NCBI RefSeq assembly: GCF_900116875.1
Contig: NZ_FPCC01000008.1
Coordinates: 82,334 to 146,333, forward strand
Source: Butyrivibrio sp. INlla21
Lineage (GTDB): Bacteria > Bacillota > Clostridia > Lachnospirales > Lachnospiraceae
DNA: 64,000 nucleotides
Direction of reading: 5' to 3'
Positions within the stretch are counted from its first letter, which is position 1; each line of letters starts with the position of its first letter. The translations under genes were made by a program, and so were the position numbers. The notes beneath the pieces are model-generated. The model was not told where the DNA came from and did no database searches. It worked only from the letters and a program-made list of their open reading frames with translations. Positions 34,653 through 43,192 of this stretch are shown in pieces.

Positions 34653-35775
34653 AGTATTCTTTTACTCTTGTAATAACCTCATTGCGGTCACTGTCTGTGA
34701 GCTTGTAGTACATGGGAAGGCGAAGAAGTCTCTCGCTCTCCTTTGTAGTATATTTGTCCTCTCCTCGGAATTCACTGTAAATAACTCCGGCCTTGGAAGA
34801 ATGAAGAGGAACATAGTGAGAAGCAGGAAGGATATCATTTGCTTTAAGGTATTTGATAAGTCCTTCTCTTTCCTCAAAGTCTTTACACTTAATGTAGAAC
34901 ATGTGAGCATTGTGAACGCACTCTTTCGGAACGTAAGGAAGCTCTATAAGTCCTTTTTCTGCAAGAGGAGTGAGTTCCTCGTAATATGCGTTCCAGCTCT
35001 TTAATCTGTCATTGTTGATCTCATCGGCCATCTGAAGCTGAGCATAGAGATATGCAGCGTTCATATCACTTGGAAGGAACGAAGAACCGGGCATAATCCA
35101 GCTGTACTTATCAACCTTGCCAAGCTTGTAGAGTGTACGGTTGGTTCCTTTTTCTCTGATGATGATGGCATCGTCTACATACTTCTCATCTCTTATGAGA
35201 AGCGCTCCGCCCTCACCCATGCTGTAGTTCTTGGTCTCATGGAAGCTGTAGTTACCAAAATCACCGATTGCTCCGAGTGCCTTGCCCTTGTATGTTGCCA
35301 TAACGCCCTGCGCAGCGTCTTCAATTACAAGAAGGTTATGTTTCTTTGCTATATCCATGATGGTATCCATCTCGCAGCCGACACCTGCGTAATGAACCGG
35401 AACGATGGCTCTGGTCTTGGGTGTGATAGCCTGCTCAATGAGGTTCTCATCGATGTTCATGGTATCGGGTCTGATATCAACGAATACTACCTTTGCTCCT
35501 CTAAGAACAAACGCGTTGGCTGTTGAAACGAAGGTATATGAAGGCATGATAACCTCATCGCCTTCCTTGATGCCCGCAAGTATAGCTGCCATCTCGGTTG
35601 CATGTGTGCAGGAGGTTGTAAGAAGCGCCTTTGAAACGCCTGTCTTTTTCTCGATCCACTCATTATCAAGATCTGTGTACTTACCGTCTCCGCAGATCTT
35701 CTGAGCTTCCACACACTCTTTTATATAATCAAATTCTTTTCCCGTATAGGGTGGTACATTGAAGTTAATTCTCAT
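34636..35775 (-). CDS. wecE: dTDP-4-amino-4,6-dideoxygalactose transaminase (WecE/RffA-like)
   Basis: A 379-residue DegT-family aminotransferase that matches E. coli WecE along its whole length: GDEVIMPSYTFVSTANAFVL, FVDIRPDTMNIDE, VPVHYAGVGCEMDTIM, VIEDAAQGVMATYKG, the PLP-lysine region SFHETKNY, IIREKGTNR and TTKESERLLRLPMYY. WecE aminates dTDP-4-keto-6-deoxyglucose to dTDP-Fuc4N. The dTDP-glucose synthesis genes are not in the window. A GNAT acetyltransferase two genes later could finish dTDP-Fuc4NAc, or the truncated formyltransferase at the window edge could act on the same amine. Confidence in the family and reaction type is high. Confidence 0.9.
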   Translation of the reverse strand: MRINFNVPPYTGKEFDYIKECVEAQKICGDGKYTDLDNEWIEKKTGVSKALLTTSCTHATEMAAILAGIKEGDEVIMPSYTFVSTANAFVLRGAKVVFVDIRPDTMNIDENLIEQAITPKTRAIVPVHYAGVGCEMDTIMDIAKKHNLLVIEDAAQGVMATYKGKALGAIGDFGNYSFHETKNYSMGEGGALLIRDEKYVDDAIIIREKGTNRTLYKLGKVDKYSWIMPGSSFLPSDMNAAYLYAQLQMADEINNDRLKSWNAYYEELTPLAEKGLIELPYVPKECVHNAHMFYIKCKDFEEREGLIKYLKANDILPASHYVPLHSSKAGVIYSEFRGEDKYTTKESERLLRLPMYYKLTDSDRNEVITRVKEYYEKNV

Positions 35776-35817
35776 AAGCTATGACCTTCTTTTCTATCTT
35801 CTGTTGAAGCCTCTTTA

Positions 35818-36276
35818 TCAATCTTTCTTCTCAAGGAAAATCTTTCTTGTGATGAAATTATAAACCATTACAACGCCTGTTGCTCCGAATTTAAAGAATA
35901 CGTCCTTTGCAAAAGAAGCGCTCATAATGCCGTTAAGCCATGACCAGTTCTTGTAAATGAGATCGAATCCCACAAAAAGACAAAGTTCATTGATTCCGAG
36001 TCCTATGGCACTGAGGATAACGAAGATTATAAACTCCTTCTTCCTGCTCATATCCTCTTTTCTCTCAAATACAAACTTAAAGCTGAGGATATAGTTTGCA
36101 ACTACGGAAACCGTAAATGCTATAAATCCCGAGATAAGATAATACTGCGGGAAAACATTATCAAATCCCACTGCCTCGAATCCGGCATTGAAAATCCTGT
36201 AGATTACATAATCGATAATAAAGCAGATAACTCCGACTACGCCAAATTTGGCAATCTGTGCCAATAATTTATTCAT
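35818..36276 (-). CDS. GtrA-like membrane protein
   Basis: A 152-residue protein with four membrane helices: FGVVGVICFIIDYVIYR, a second near YLISGFIAFTVSVVANYILS with the GtrA-typical FKFVF after it, a third at EFIIFVILSAIGLGI and a fourth near the C-terminus (FGATGVVMVYNFITRK). GtrA proteins are thought to flip undecaprenyl-phosphate-linked glucose or similar sugars to the outer face. A GtrB-like synthase and GT-C proteins are in the same operon, so a three-part branch-decoration system is likely. Substrate unknown. Confidence 0.85.
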   Translation of the reverse strand: MNKLLAQIAKFGVVGVICFIIDYVIYRIFNAGFEAVGFDNVFPQYYLISGFIAFTVSVVANYILSFKFVFERKEDMSRKKEFIIFVILSAIGLGINELCLFVGFDLIYKNWSWLNGIMSASFAKDVFFKFGATGVVMVYNFITRKIFLEKKD

Positions 36277-36329
36277 AATATTTTCCTCTTTCTTGCCTAA
36301 ATATTCTTATGCGCGCTTTGCTCGCCGTC

Positions 36330-38084
36330 TTACTGATCGTTTGCGGCATAAACCGTAAATCTATCACTCTCGAAGATTTTATTATAATCGTGTTTGCCGA
36401 TATAGTCCATCAGCTTATCGTATTTAACAGAAAAATTGGCATATCCGTCATTCTCTTTATATCCGATTATTACAGTCGGAGCGGGCTCTTTCGAGGCATC
36501 AAGAGAACTAAGTGCATCATCAAAACTATCAACCGAATAACTGTCAAGATCGGGCCAGGTTGTATTTATTGCAGGACTCATGTCAAAAACATACGGAATG
36601 CCCGGGATCTCGCCGAAAGTCAAAACTTTTCCGGATGTCAGATTATTATCCTCAAGGCTTGCCTTAAGCTCTTTTAGCGTACTGTAATTATCTGCGGTCG
36701 TCACAAGGCCTTTTGCTTTAGGAATCTCAGTCACTTTTGTGTCGCGAGGTGTTCCGTCCATACCGTCAACAAATGAGAAATTGATATGGAAAAGAGCGCC
36801 CTGGAACAGCGTCGCAATAATAACTCCTGTTATCATTGCCTGCCATGCAAAGTTCCATTCTCCATCGCCGAGTCTTTGCATAAGTCTTCTCATAAGCCAC
36901 AGACTTATAGGTGCTATCAGGAACAGACAATTAAGAACCGGCATTGTACGGTTATTGCTTCCGAGCGGAAGAATAAGGATCTGCACAAGTGCCATGGCTG
37001 ACAACGTTCTCTCTTCCACGGTTCCGTTAAGGATCCCGTGCGCACCTATAATGCATAATACGGCCGATATTATCAAAAACATCATCGCAACCTGAAACAT
37101 GCAATCATAGTAAAAATAATTGGCTGTGAGAACGCCCTGTCCGTAATAATACCTTGCAAGTACCAAGAGACCTGCTATAAAAGCAAGCTTCTTAAGAAGT
37201 ACAAATCTTCCCTTTGCCATTAGGAACATGATAATTCCTGCGGCCAAACACGGGATCATTATTATCATATTTTTAAAAGTATGCAAATATGCTTCAATGA
37301 TTAGCTCAAGCATTCCTCCGGATGAATAATCGGAAGCACCCTCCGTCATCGACAGAAGTTTAATTATAGCTTCGGGATAAGCATTAAAGCCATATTTTAT
37401 TGAGATCAGGATAAGCGGAAGTCCAAGTCCCGCCACATATCCGGCTATGCAAACACCGGTCTTTCTCGCCGCATCTATGAATTTGTCCTTGTTTATAAAC
37501 GAATAGAACCACAAAACAAGGATCAGCATACAATCCACTATGGCCGGGAAACGCGCAAGTACGTTGAGTCCAAGGCATACACCCGCTGCAAAAAGAAGTA
37601 TATTCTGCTTCTTCCAGGAAAAAATTCCAAGGATAAGTAAGATCGAACCGATTGTCAGCAAAAAATACGGAATATACTGATACAGAATCACTCTCGGAGC
37701 CCAGCAAAGGCTTTCGGCAATAAACTCTCCGATAAAGATCATCCAGCCGGGTAGCCAGTTCTGAAGCACGTAATACGAAACAAGCGCCATAGCACTTATA
37801 AAGAACGTGCAATAAACAGCGAAGCCTATCATTGTGCCTGCTCCCGGAAGCTTCATTATCAGGCTTCCGATAAGATTCGAAAAGTACGTAGAAAAAAGCC
37901 ACATCGGATCTACATTACTCATATATTCGAAATTACCGAGATTATAAGTCGTGTCGGCAATATCAAGTCCCGCGGTAATACCAAAAAAGGGATATAACAA
38001 CAAGACCACGGGAAAGAAATATCTCTCCAGCGGGCGTTGAAATCCCTTCAGTTTCATAAAATAGCTTCTGATATTTTTTAGCAT
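36330..38084 (-). CDS. Multi-pass membrane protein, probable GT-C glycosyltransferase
   Basis: A 584-residue protein with about 12 helices in residues 20-450 and a C-terminal soluble outer domain of about 130 residues. The first outer loop carries GLDIADTTYNLGNFEYM, whose Asp/Glu content and position suit a GT-C catalytic site. No close family can be named from memory. It overlaps the acyltransferase gene by seven bases and lies upstream of GtrA. Together with the GtrB-like enzyme it could transfer a sugar from undecaprenyl phosphate to the glycan on the outer side of the membrane. Confidence 0.65.
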   Translation of the reverse strand: MLKNIRSYFMKLKGFQRPLERYFFPVVLLLYPFFGITAGLDIADTTYNLGNFEYMSNVDPMWLFSTYFSNLIGSLIMKLPGAGTMIGFAVYCTFFISAMALVSYYVLQNWLPGWMIFIGEFIAESLCWAPRVILYQYIPYFLLTIGSILLILGIFSWKKQNILLFAAGVCLGLNVLARFPAIVDCMLILVLWFYSFINKDKFIDAARKTGVCIAGYVAGLGLPLILISIKYGFNAYPEAIIKLLSMTEGASDYSSGGMLELIIEAYLHTFKNMIIMIPCLAAGIIMFLMAKGRFVLLKKLAFIAGLLVLARYYYGQGVLTANYFYYDCMFQVAMMFLIISAVLCIIGAHGILNGTVEERTLSAMALVQILILPLGSNNRTMPVLNCLFLIAPISLWLMRRLMQRLGDGEWNFAWQAMITGVIIATLFQGALFHINFSFVDGMDGTPRDTKVTEIPKAKGLVTTADNYSTLKELKASLEDNNLTSGKVLTFGEIPGIPYVFDMSPAINTTWPDLDSYSVDSFDDALSSLDASKEPAPTVIIGYKENDGYANFSVKYDKLMDYIGKHDYNKIFESDRFTVYAANDQ

Positions 38085-39208
38085 AAATCCTCGTCAATAC
38101 GTTTGATCAGCTTGAAAAGCTTGGTGTTTTCACATATTCTTCCGATAAAGTTGAAGACATATTTTCTGACCCAATCAACAAATATTCCGGCAAAGAATAC
38201 TATCAAGATCGAAACAACAAGATGAATAAAATACATCGGAACATTATCAAGCGGAGTCTCCCCGATGATATGCTCGATCCATTCAACCCATCTGTCCGCA
38301 ATCTCAAAATGCATATGAAGAAGATATACGCCAAGTGTATACGGCGCGATTATCCTTATAACTTCGGCAAAGAAATTTTCTTTTAGCTTCATGAATCTAA
38401 ATAAAGAAAACAGTCCAAGCGCTCCCGTAAGCGTGAAAATAAAGTTGTAATGGTTCGGAACACCCGCGTAGTAGTTAAATCTTCCGGTATCATAGTTTAT
38501 CTTGTAAAAGACAAGACTAAGCACCGCTATCACTGCAGCCGATAACACAAAAACTATAGCGCTTCTCTTGGCATCACGGAAAATAACAACATTATATTTC
38601 CTAATATATGCCGCAATAAGATACAGGCATATAAACCATCCGAAATCGTATCCCATTCTGTCAGTTCCGAACTGTACCGGAACGACACTCTTGATAACAC
38701 AGAACCAGAACAAAAGACCTATTATGACAGCCTTCATCTGTTTTCTCTTAAGCGTATTTACCGCAGCATTCATAACCGGCGCAAGCGCATACATGATCAC
38801 ATACGCCGTCACAAACCAGTAGTGCTCCGCAGATATAGGGAAAAGATATTTCAAAGTTCTGTCCAATTTATCCTCGGGTCTTACCGTGTATGCTCCGACA
38901 AACATCATCGCAGCGGAAACAAGGAGAGTATAGAAATAAACCTGAAGAATAAGCTGCAGCATCTTACTGAATTTAACATTTGAAGCAGAAAGGAAATATC
39001 CGCTTATAAGCACATAGACATTGACACCGGTTATCGCTATGGCTTCCAGAATGGATGCAAAGATCCGAACATGCGAAGCAGGCTCTCCCGGTTCAAGCAG
39101 AGCCTTTGATTGAAAATTAAAATGAAGAGTAAGGATCATCAGCATTGCCACGATCCTTAAAAGTTCAATATTCGCATTTCTTTTCTGTGTCATACCCTGG
39201 CCGGTCAT
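38078..39208 (-). CDS. Acyltransferase 3 family O-acetyltransferase
   Basis: A 376-residue protein with about 10 helices. The N-terminal NIELLRIVAMLMILTLHF holds the conserved Arg and His of the acyltransferase-3 family (OafA, WecH, NodX), which acetylates sugars using cytosolic acetyl-CoA. LISGYFLSASNVKFSKML and YWFVTAYVIMYALAP are further family-like blocks. The first ATG has GGAGG six bases upstream and is preferred to a second ATG five codons in. It follows the ABC flippase by 40 bases and would O-acetylate the pseudaminate-containing glycan. The target hydroxyl is unknown. Confidence 0.85.
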   Translation of the reverse strand: MTGQGMTQKRNANIELLRIVAMLMILTLHFNFQSKALLEPGEPASHVRIFASILEAIAITGVNVYVLISGYFLSASNVKFSKMLQLILQVYFYTLLVSAAMMFVGAYTVRPEDKLDRTLKYLFPISAEHYWFVTAYVIMYALAPVMNAAVNTLKRKQMKAVIIGLLFWFCVIKSVVPVQFGTDRMGYDFGWFICLYLIAAYIRKYNVVIFRDAKRSAIVFVLSAAVIAVLSLVFYKINYDTGRFNYYAGVPNHYNFIFTLTGALGLFSLFRFMKLKENFFAEVIRIIAPYTLGVYLLHMHFEIADRWVEWIEHIIGETPLDNVPMYFIHLVVSILIVFFAGIFVDWVRKYVFNFIGRICENTKLFKLIKRIDEDLC

Positions 39209-39248
39209 TATAGCCTCCGTCTGTCTTGTTTATTCTACATCGCTGTGC

Positions 39249-41009
39249 TTATTGTCTGTCTACGACCGCTTTGCCGTCCTTTATACTGTAAACCATATCG
39301 CACTTCTCGATTGTCTGTAATCTGTGCGCAATGATAACAAGCGTTTTTCTTCCGTGAAGCTTGTTTATTGAATCCATAATGGCTGCCTCAGTCTCATTAT
39401 CAAGAGCTGAAGTTGCTTCATCAAGGACAAGTACCTCGGGATCTTCAAAAAGAGCTCTCGCAATTCCGATTCTCTGTCTCTGTCCGCCTGAGAGACGAAT
39501 ACCTCTCTCACCTATGCTGGTATCAAGTCCCTCGGGAAGTGATCTTACGTATTCATCAAGAGATGCTTCCTTAAGGGCCTGCCACACTTTATTATCATCA
39601 ATATCCTCATCTGCATATCCGAATGCCACGTTCTTTCTGATAGTTGAATCAAGCATAAAGATAGTCTGAGGAATATAGCCAATATTCTTGAGCCATCCGG
39701 GATAGTTGGTCATTACATCTGTGCCGTCTGCATAGATATGACCGCTTTCAGTCTGAAGCAGTCCAAGCATTATATCAACAATAGTTGTCTTACCGGCACC
39801 GGAAGTTCCAACAATACCTACGGACTTGCCAACAGGCACTTCCATGTCCGCATGCTCAAGAACGTATTTATCTGAATTGGGATACTTGTAAGTAATATCC
39901 TTTAAAAGAATGCTCTTATTAACGGGAAGCTTCTTGGCTTCAATCTTCTTTCTGTAGTCTTCGCTGTTATATGATATCGAGCCGTCGTGGATCTCCTCCT
40001 GAAGATTATCGCTTACGTTCATAAGGAAAGGCTCAAAGTAAGCGATACTTGTGAGGTAATTGTTGATCCTGTTGGCACTGGGAATGAGTCTTGCCGCAGC
40101 TGCCGCAAGTACAGTAAGCGGAGCAATCAGGTCCTCAAGCGGTGTTCCCGTAGCCATAGCAACAAGCATATATCCAATCATTCCTGTAATAGCCACAGAC
40201 TCTATCAAAAGTCTCGGTGTAGAATTATAAAGATTGTACTTCTGAACCGCATTTACATAGCCGGCTCCACAATCGGCATATCCGTTGATAAAATAATTCT
40301 CTTTATTGGCAATCTTAATCTCTTTGATTCCCGTTACGGACTCGTCGATCCACTTATAAAGCCCGCTGTAATAGTCCTGATTCTCCTGTCCGGCCTTGAC
40401 CATAATGGGCTTGATCTTATACTTGATGAGCAAAAGAACTATCAAGAGGATCGCAGCAATTGAAATAGTCATCTTAGCTTCTTTACTAAGAAGATATACA
40501 ACAATACATATAAATACGATGATCTCGCTGATAAGCTGTAAAGAGCTAAGGATAAGACCGTACATATTGTTAACATCAGAAGTAATGCTTCGCTGAATAA
40601 CACTGGTATCAGCGTTAAGATAATATTCGTACGGACGCTGCATAAAGTTGATCATCATTCTTCTTGATGTGGCAAACTGATTGGTGTAAACAAACCTAAG
40701 CTGAACCACATTCATGAAATACAAAAACACATTCTTTATGATAAAAACAAATATGAGTGCAACCATCAATGCCCCGGCAAGCTTAATAACATCGGAGTTG
40801 CTGATATTGAGCAACTTGCAGATGTAGGAAAGCTTTTTGCTCTCTTCTATCTTCCCGGGCTTCGATATCGTCTCCACGATAGGCACAATAAGGGCAATTC
40901 CGAGAGACTCAAGCAAGCCTCCGATGAGCATCAGAAAAACCATACCCGCCATCTGTCTTTTTTGTTTTGCATCAAGCAAAAGCATCAGTTTTTTATAAAT
41001 CTTACGCAT
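39249..41009 (-). CDS. ABC exporter/flippase for lipid-linked oligosaccharide (PglK/MsbA-like)
   Basis: A 586-residue half-transporter. Six membrane helices (residues about 20-320) precede an ATPase domain with Walker A GTSGAGKTT near residue 400, signature LSGGQRQRIGIARAL, Walker B VLVLDEATSALD and the H-loop IAHRLQT. PglK of Campylobacter, with the same layout, flips undecaprenyl-diphosphate oligosaccharides across the membrane. No Wzx-type flippase is found in the window, so this is the obvious candidate. It follows the nonulosonate transferase candidate in the operon. A general lipid or peptide exporter is possible but the setting argues for glycan. Confidence 0.85.
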   Translation of the reverse strand: MRKIYKKLMLLLDAKQKRQMAGMVFLMLIGGLLESLGIALIVPIVETISKPGKIEESKKLSYICKLLNISNSDVIKLAGALMVALIFVFIIKNVFLYFMNVVQLRFVYTNQFATSRRMMINFMQRPYEYYLNADTSVIQRSITSDVNNMYGLILSSLQLISEIIVFICIVVYLLSKEAKMTISIAAILLIVLLLIKYKIKPIMVKAGQENQDYYSGLYKWIDESVTGIKEIKIANKENYFINGYADCGAGYVNAVQKYNLYNSTPRLLIESVAITGMIGYMLVAMATGTPLEDLIAPLTVLAAAAARLIPSANRINNYLTSIAYFEPFLMNVSDNLQEEIHDGSISYNSEDYRKKIEAKKLPVNKSILLKDITYKYPNSDKYVLEHADMEVPVGKSVGIVGTSGAGKTTIVDIMLGLLQTESGHIYADGTDVMTNYPGWLKNIGYIPQTIFMLDSTIRKNVAFGYADEDIDDNKVWQALKEASLDEYVRSLPEGLDTSIGERGIRLSGGQRQRIGIARALFEDPEVLVLDEATSALDNETEAAIMDSINKLHGRKTLVIIAHRLQTIEKCDMVYSIKDGKAVVDRQ

Positions 41010-41049
41010 AAAACCAATAATCCTTCCGGTTTTAATATAATCAAAAGCT

Positions 41050-42126
41050 TTAATCTGTTATTGCTTCATTCTGTCTGTGAATCTCCGGAGCTTCATATTT
41101 GTCCATGAAATTGTCTCCGAGATAATGCTTTTCTTTTACGAACTGAATCGAATCAACCACGGTATATACAGACACGAGCCTGTCAAAATAGAGTCCGTCG
41201 ATAAAGTTAAGCATCTCCATAGGGAACGAACCGTCAAGAACGATCGCATCGGGAAATGTCTTGTTGTAATCAAGATAATCTCTCGGGTGCTGTTTGATAA
41301 GTACCACAGCACGCTTACCATCTATAGTACCATATTCGTCAATAATATCCCTAAAGATGCGCTCTCTGGTCTCAAGGTCGCAGAGTGGCTCAGATAAAAC
41401 AAGAAGTGTCTTACCGTCTTTTTCTTTAAACAGCTTTTCCTTCAGCCCCTGCATATCATCAACAAAGAGCTCAAGCATCTTCTCTTTTTCTTCAGAGGTA
41501 AGTCTGTTTGTAAGCTTCTTTCTTGGAAATTCAACGTACTTTTCACACGGATAAGGAAGCACGGATATGTTGTTTACTTCCATATCGATGCAATATCTTC
41601 CGTAGCCGTTTTGTATATGTATAAGTCCCAGAGACGCCATAAATGCTTTGATTTTAAAATGACCCCTGTTATCGTATCTTGCAGTGTCATAATATCTTAT
41701 GCAGTCGAGTCCGTCTTCTACGGCGTGGTACTTTATCTTTTTATAATTCAGATAATAGCCTATAGGATCCGAATCGCAGAACACATATATATCCTTGTAT
41801 TTCTTAAAATCCACGGGAATATACTTCTCTTGGAGCTTTCCAAATCTCTTGCAGAACTTTATTCGCTTGATCATATTGGTGACGATACTGCCCGAATCGG
41901 TCTTGAGCTCCTTGAGTTCAGGGAAAAAAGTGTCTTCCTTCTCATCGTACTCAAACACTTCATCGAAGATATCGCTGTTCTTTGCTCTTTCGACCATCTT
42001 TCCAAAATTATTGGACATCTTGGAAAGTACAAGAGATGCCTTCTTACCGTCAGCTATATAAAATTCTTTAAGGCACGCCACATATACATGATAAAAGGTG
42101 TGACATACATAAATTCTATCGTGCAT
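41050..42126 (-). CDS. Sialyltransferase-like GT (GT52/GT38 type), candidate CMP-pseudaminate transferase
   Basis: A 358-residue GT-B protein starting IYVCHTFYHVYVACLKEF, as GT52-type enzymes do. Two bacterial sialyltransferase motifs are visible: the D/E-D/E-G motif as AVEDGLDCIRYY (about residue 140) and the HP motif as LIKQHPRDYLDY (about residue 280), with a Ser/Thr cluster (SVYTVVDS) further on. The ATG at 42126 follows GGGAAA and overlaps the preceding GT2 by 11 bases; the GTG upstream is less suitable. CMP-pseudaminate genes lie immediately above, with no sialic acid genes, so transfer of pseudaminic acid is the best prediction. Family assignment is by motif only. Confidence 0.72.
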   Translation of the reverse strand: MHDRIYVCHTFYHVYVACLKEFYIADGKKASLVLSKMSNNFGKMVERAKNSDIFDEVFEYDEKEDTFFPELKELKTDSGSIVTNMIKRIKFCKRFGKLQEKYIPVDFKKYKDIYVFCDSDPIGYYLNYKKIKYHAVEDGLDCIRYYDTARYDNRGHFKIKAFMASLGLIHIQNGYGRYCIDMEVNNISVLPYPCEKYVEFPRKKLTNRLTSEEKEKMLELFVDDMQGLKEKLFKEKDGKTLLVLSEPLCDLETRERIFRDIIDEYGTIDGKRAVVLIKQHPRDYLDYNKTFPDAIVLDGSFPMEMLNFIDGLYFDRLVSVYTVVDSIQFVKEKHYLGDNFMDKYEAPEIHRQNEAITD

Positions 42127-43189
42127 TTTGTTTCCCACTTCTCAGCCCTCTATAAAACCACAATAATCTGTAATAGCAATAAAAAAACAGGTGTGATTTC
42201 ATTTGATAAGAGATTAGCTTCTTTTCCTCGGGGTGAATTTTCTCTTTATAATATTCATTGTCTTGGAAATTTGGAAAGGTTTCTTGCATTTCCATGGCCA
42301 GCTTCTTGCAAAATCCGTACACATTTTTTAGTCCGGACTTCTTTGGCATCGCCGAAAACAAAGTATTTATATAAAACAATACCGTATACTGGAACTCTAT
42401 CTCGGGCTTATACTCCTCAAAATAGCCGTTTTCTTTGGCCTGGGCAACTATCTCTCTTCCCGCAGTCATTCTGTCCTCAAGGTTCTTCATAGAAATGCTG
42501 TGAACCGTAGAGGCATCGTGCTGATAGTAAAAATACAAAGGCTCATCAATATACTCAAAATGCTTGGATCTGAGCATCCAGGTATTACTTACGGCGTTGT
42601 CCTCGTAAAAGATATCCTCAGGGAATATATCAAGCTTGTCCTTGGTCTCAGGAACATAGTCACCCACAATGAGCTCTCGTCTGTAGACCTTAACGACCAA
42701 AGAACCGGTCTCTATCAAAAGGTTCTTGTAGCGTTCTTTATTCATAACACCTGTTTGCGAATAATTATTGTTGTGGACTACCTTTCCGACGTTAAAGCTA
42801 TGATCTGTGACCATAGTGTAATCACAGCCCACCATGTCTGCCCCGGTCTCTTCTGCCTTCTTAAGAAGTCTCTCGTAATAGTCGGGAACAATAAAATCGT
42901 CCGCATCTATAAACCCAAGCCACTCGCCCCGGGCTTTCGCAAGACCGATATTCTTGGCGCCTCCCTGGTGGTGATTGACTTCGGAATGAAGGGCTATGAA
43001 TTTATCAGGATATCTTGCCATATAGTCCTTCAGGATTTCATAAGATTCATCCGTAGAGCAGTCATCAACCGCTATTATCTCGTATTCACCAAAAGAGAGC
43101 TGCTGATTTACCAGACTCTTTAAACAATAATCAAGTTTTCCGTCAGCTGCCATGTTATATACAGGCACTATGATACTTAGTTTTTTCAT
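42116..43189 (-). CDS. Glycosyltransferase family 2
   Basis: A 357-residue GT2 enzyme: LSIIVPVYNMAADGKLD, AVDDCSTDESYEIL and GFIDADDFIVPDYYE are the UDP-sugar and metal-binding motifs of the GT-A domain; EDIFYEDN (about residue 190) may carry the catalytic base. The C-terminal 80 residues are helical and basic, suggesting membrane association. It starts three bases after pseG and overlaps the candidate pseudaminate transferase, so it probably builds the acceptor residue for that enzyme. Confidence 0.85.
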   Translation of the reverse strand: MKKLSIIVPVYNMAADGKLDYCLKSLVNQQLSFGEYEIIAVDDCSTDESYEILKDYMARYPDKFIALHSEVNHHQGGAKNIGLAKARGEWLGFIDADDFIVPDYYERLLKKAEETGADMVGCDYTMVTDHSFNVGKVVHNNNYSQTGVMNKERYKNLLIETGSLVVKVYRRELIVGDYVPETKDKLDIFPEDIFYEDNAVSNTWMLRSKHFEYIDEPLYFYYQHDASTVHSISMKNLEDRMTAGREIVAQAKENGYFEEYKPEIEFQYTVLFYINTLFSAMPKKSGLKNVYGFCKKLAMEMQETFPNFQDNEYYKEKIHPEEKKLISYQMKSHLFFYCYYRLLWFYRGLRSGKQNAR

Positions 43190-43192
43190 GCT

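Noticed and set aside
41611..42492. Plus-strand open frame of 293 codons
   Set aside because: It covers the antisense of the sialyltransferase-like and GT2 genes; those minus-strand proteins carry clear family motifs while this frame shows none.
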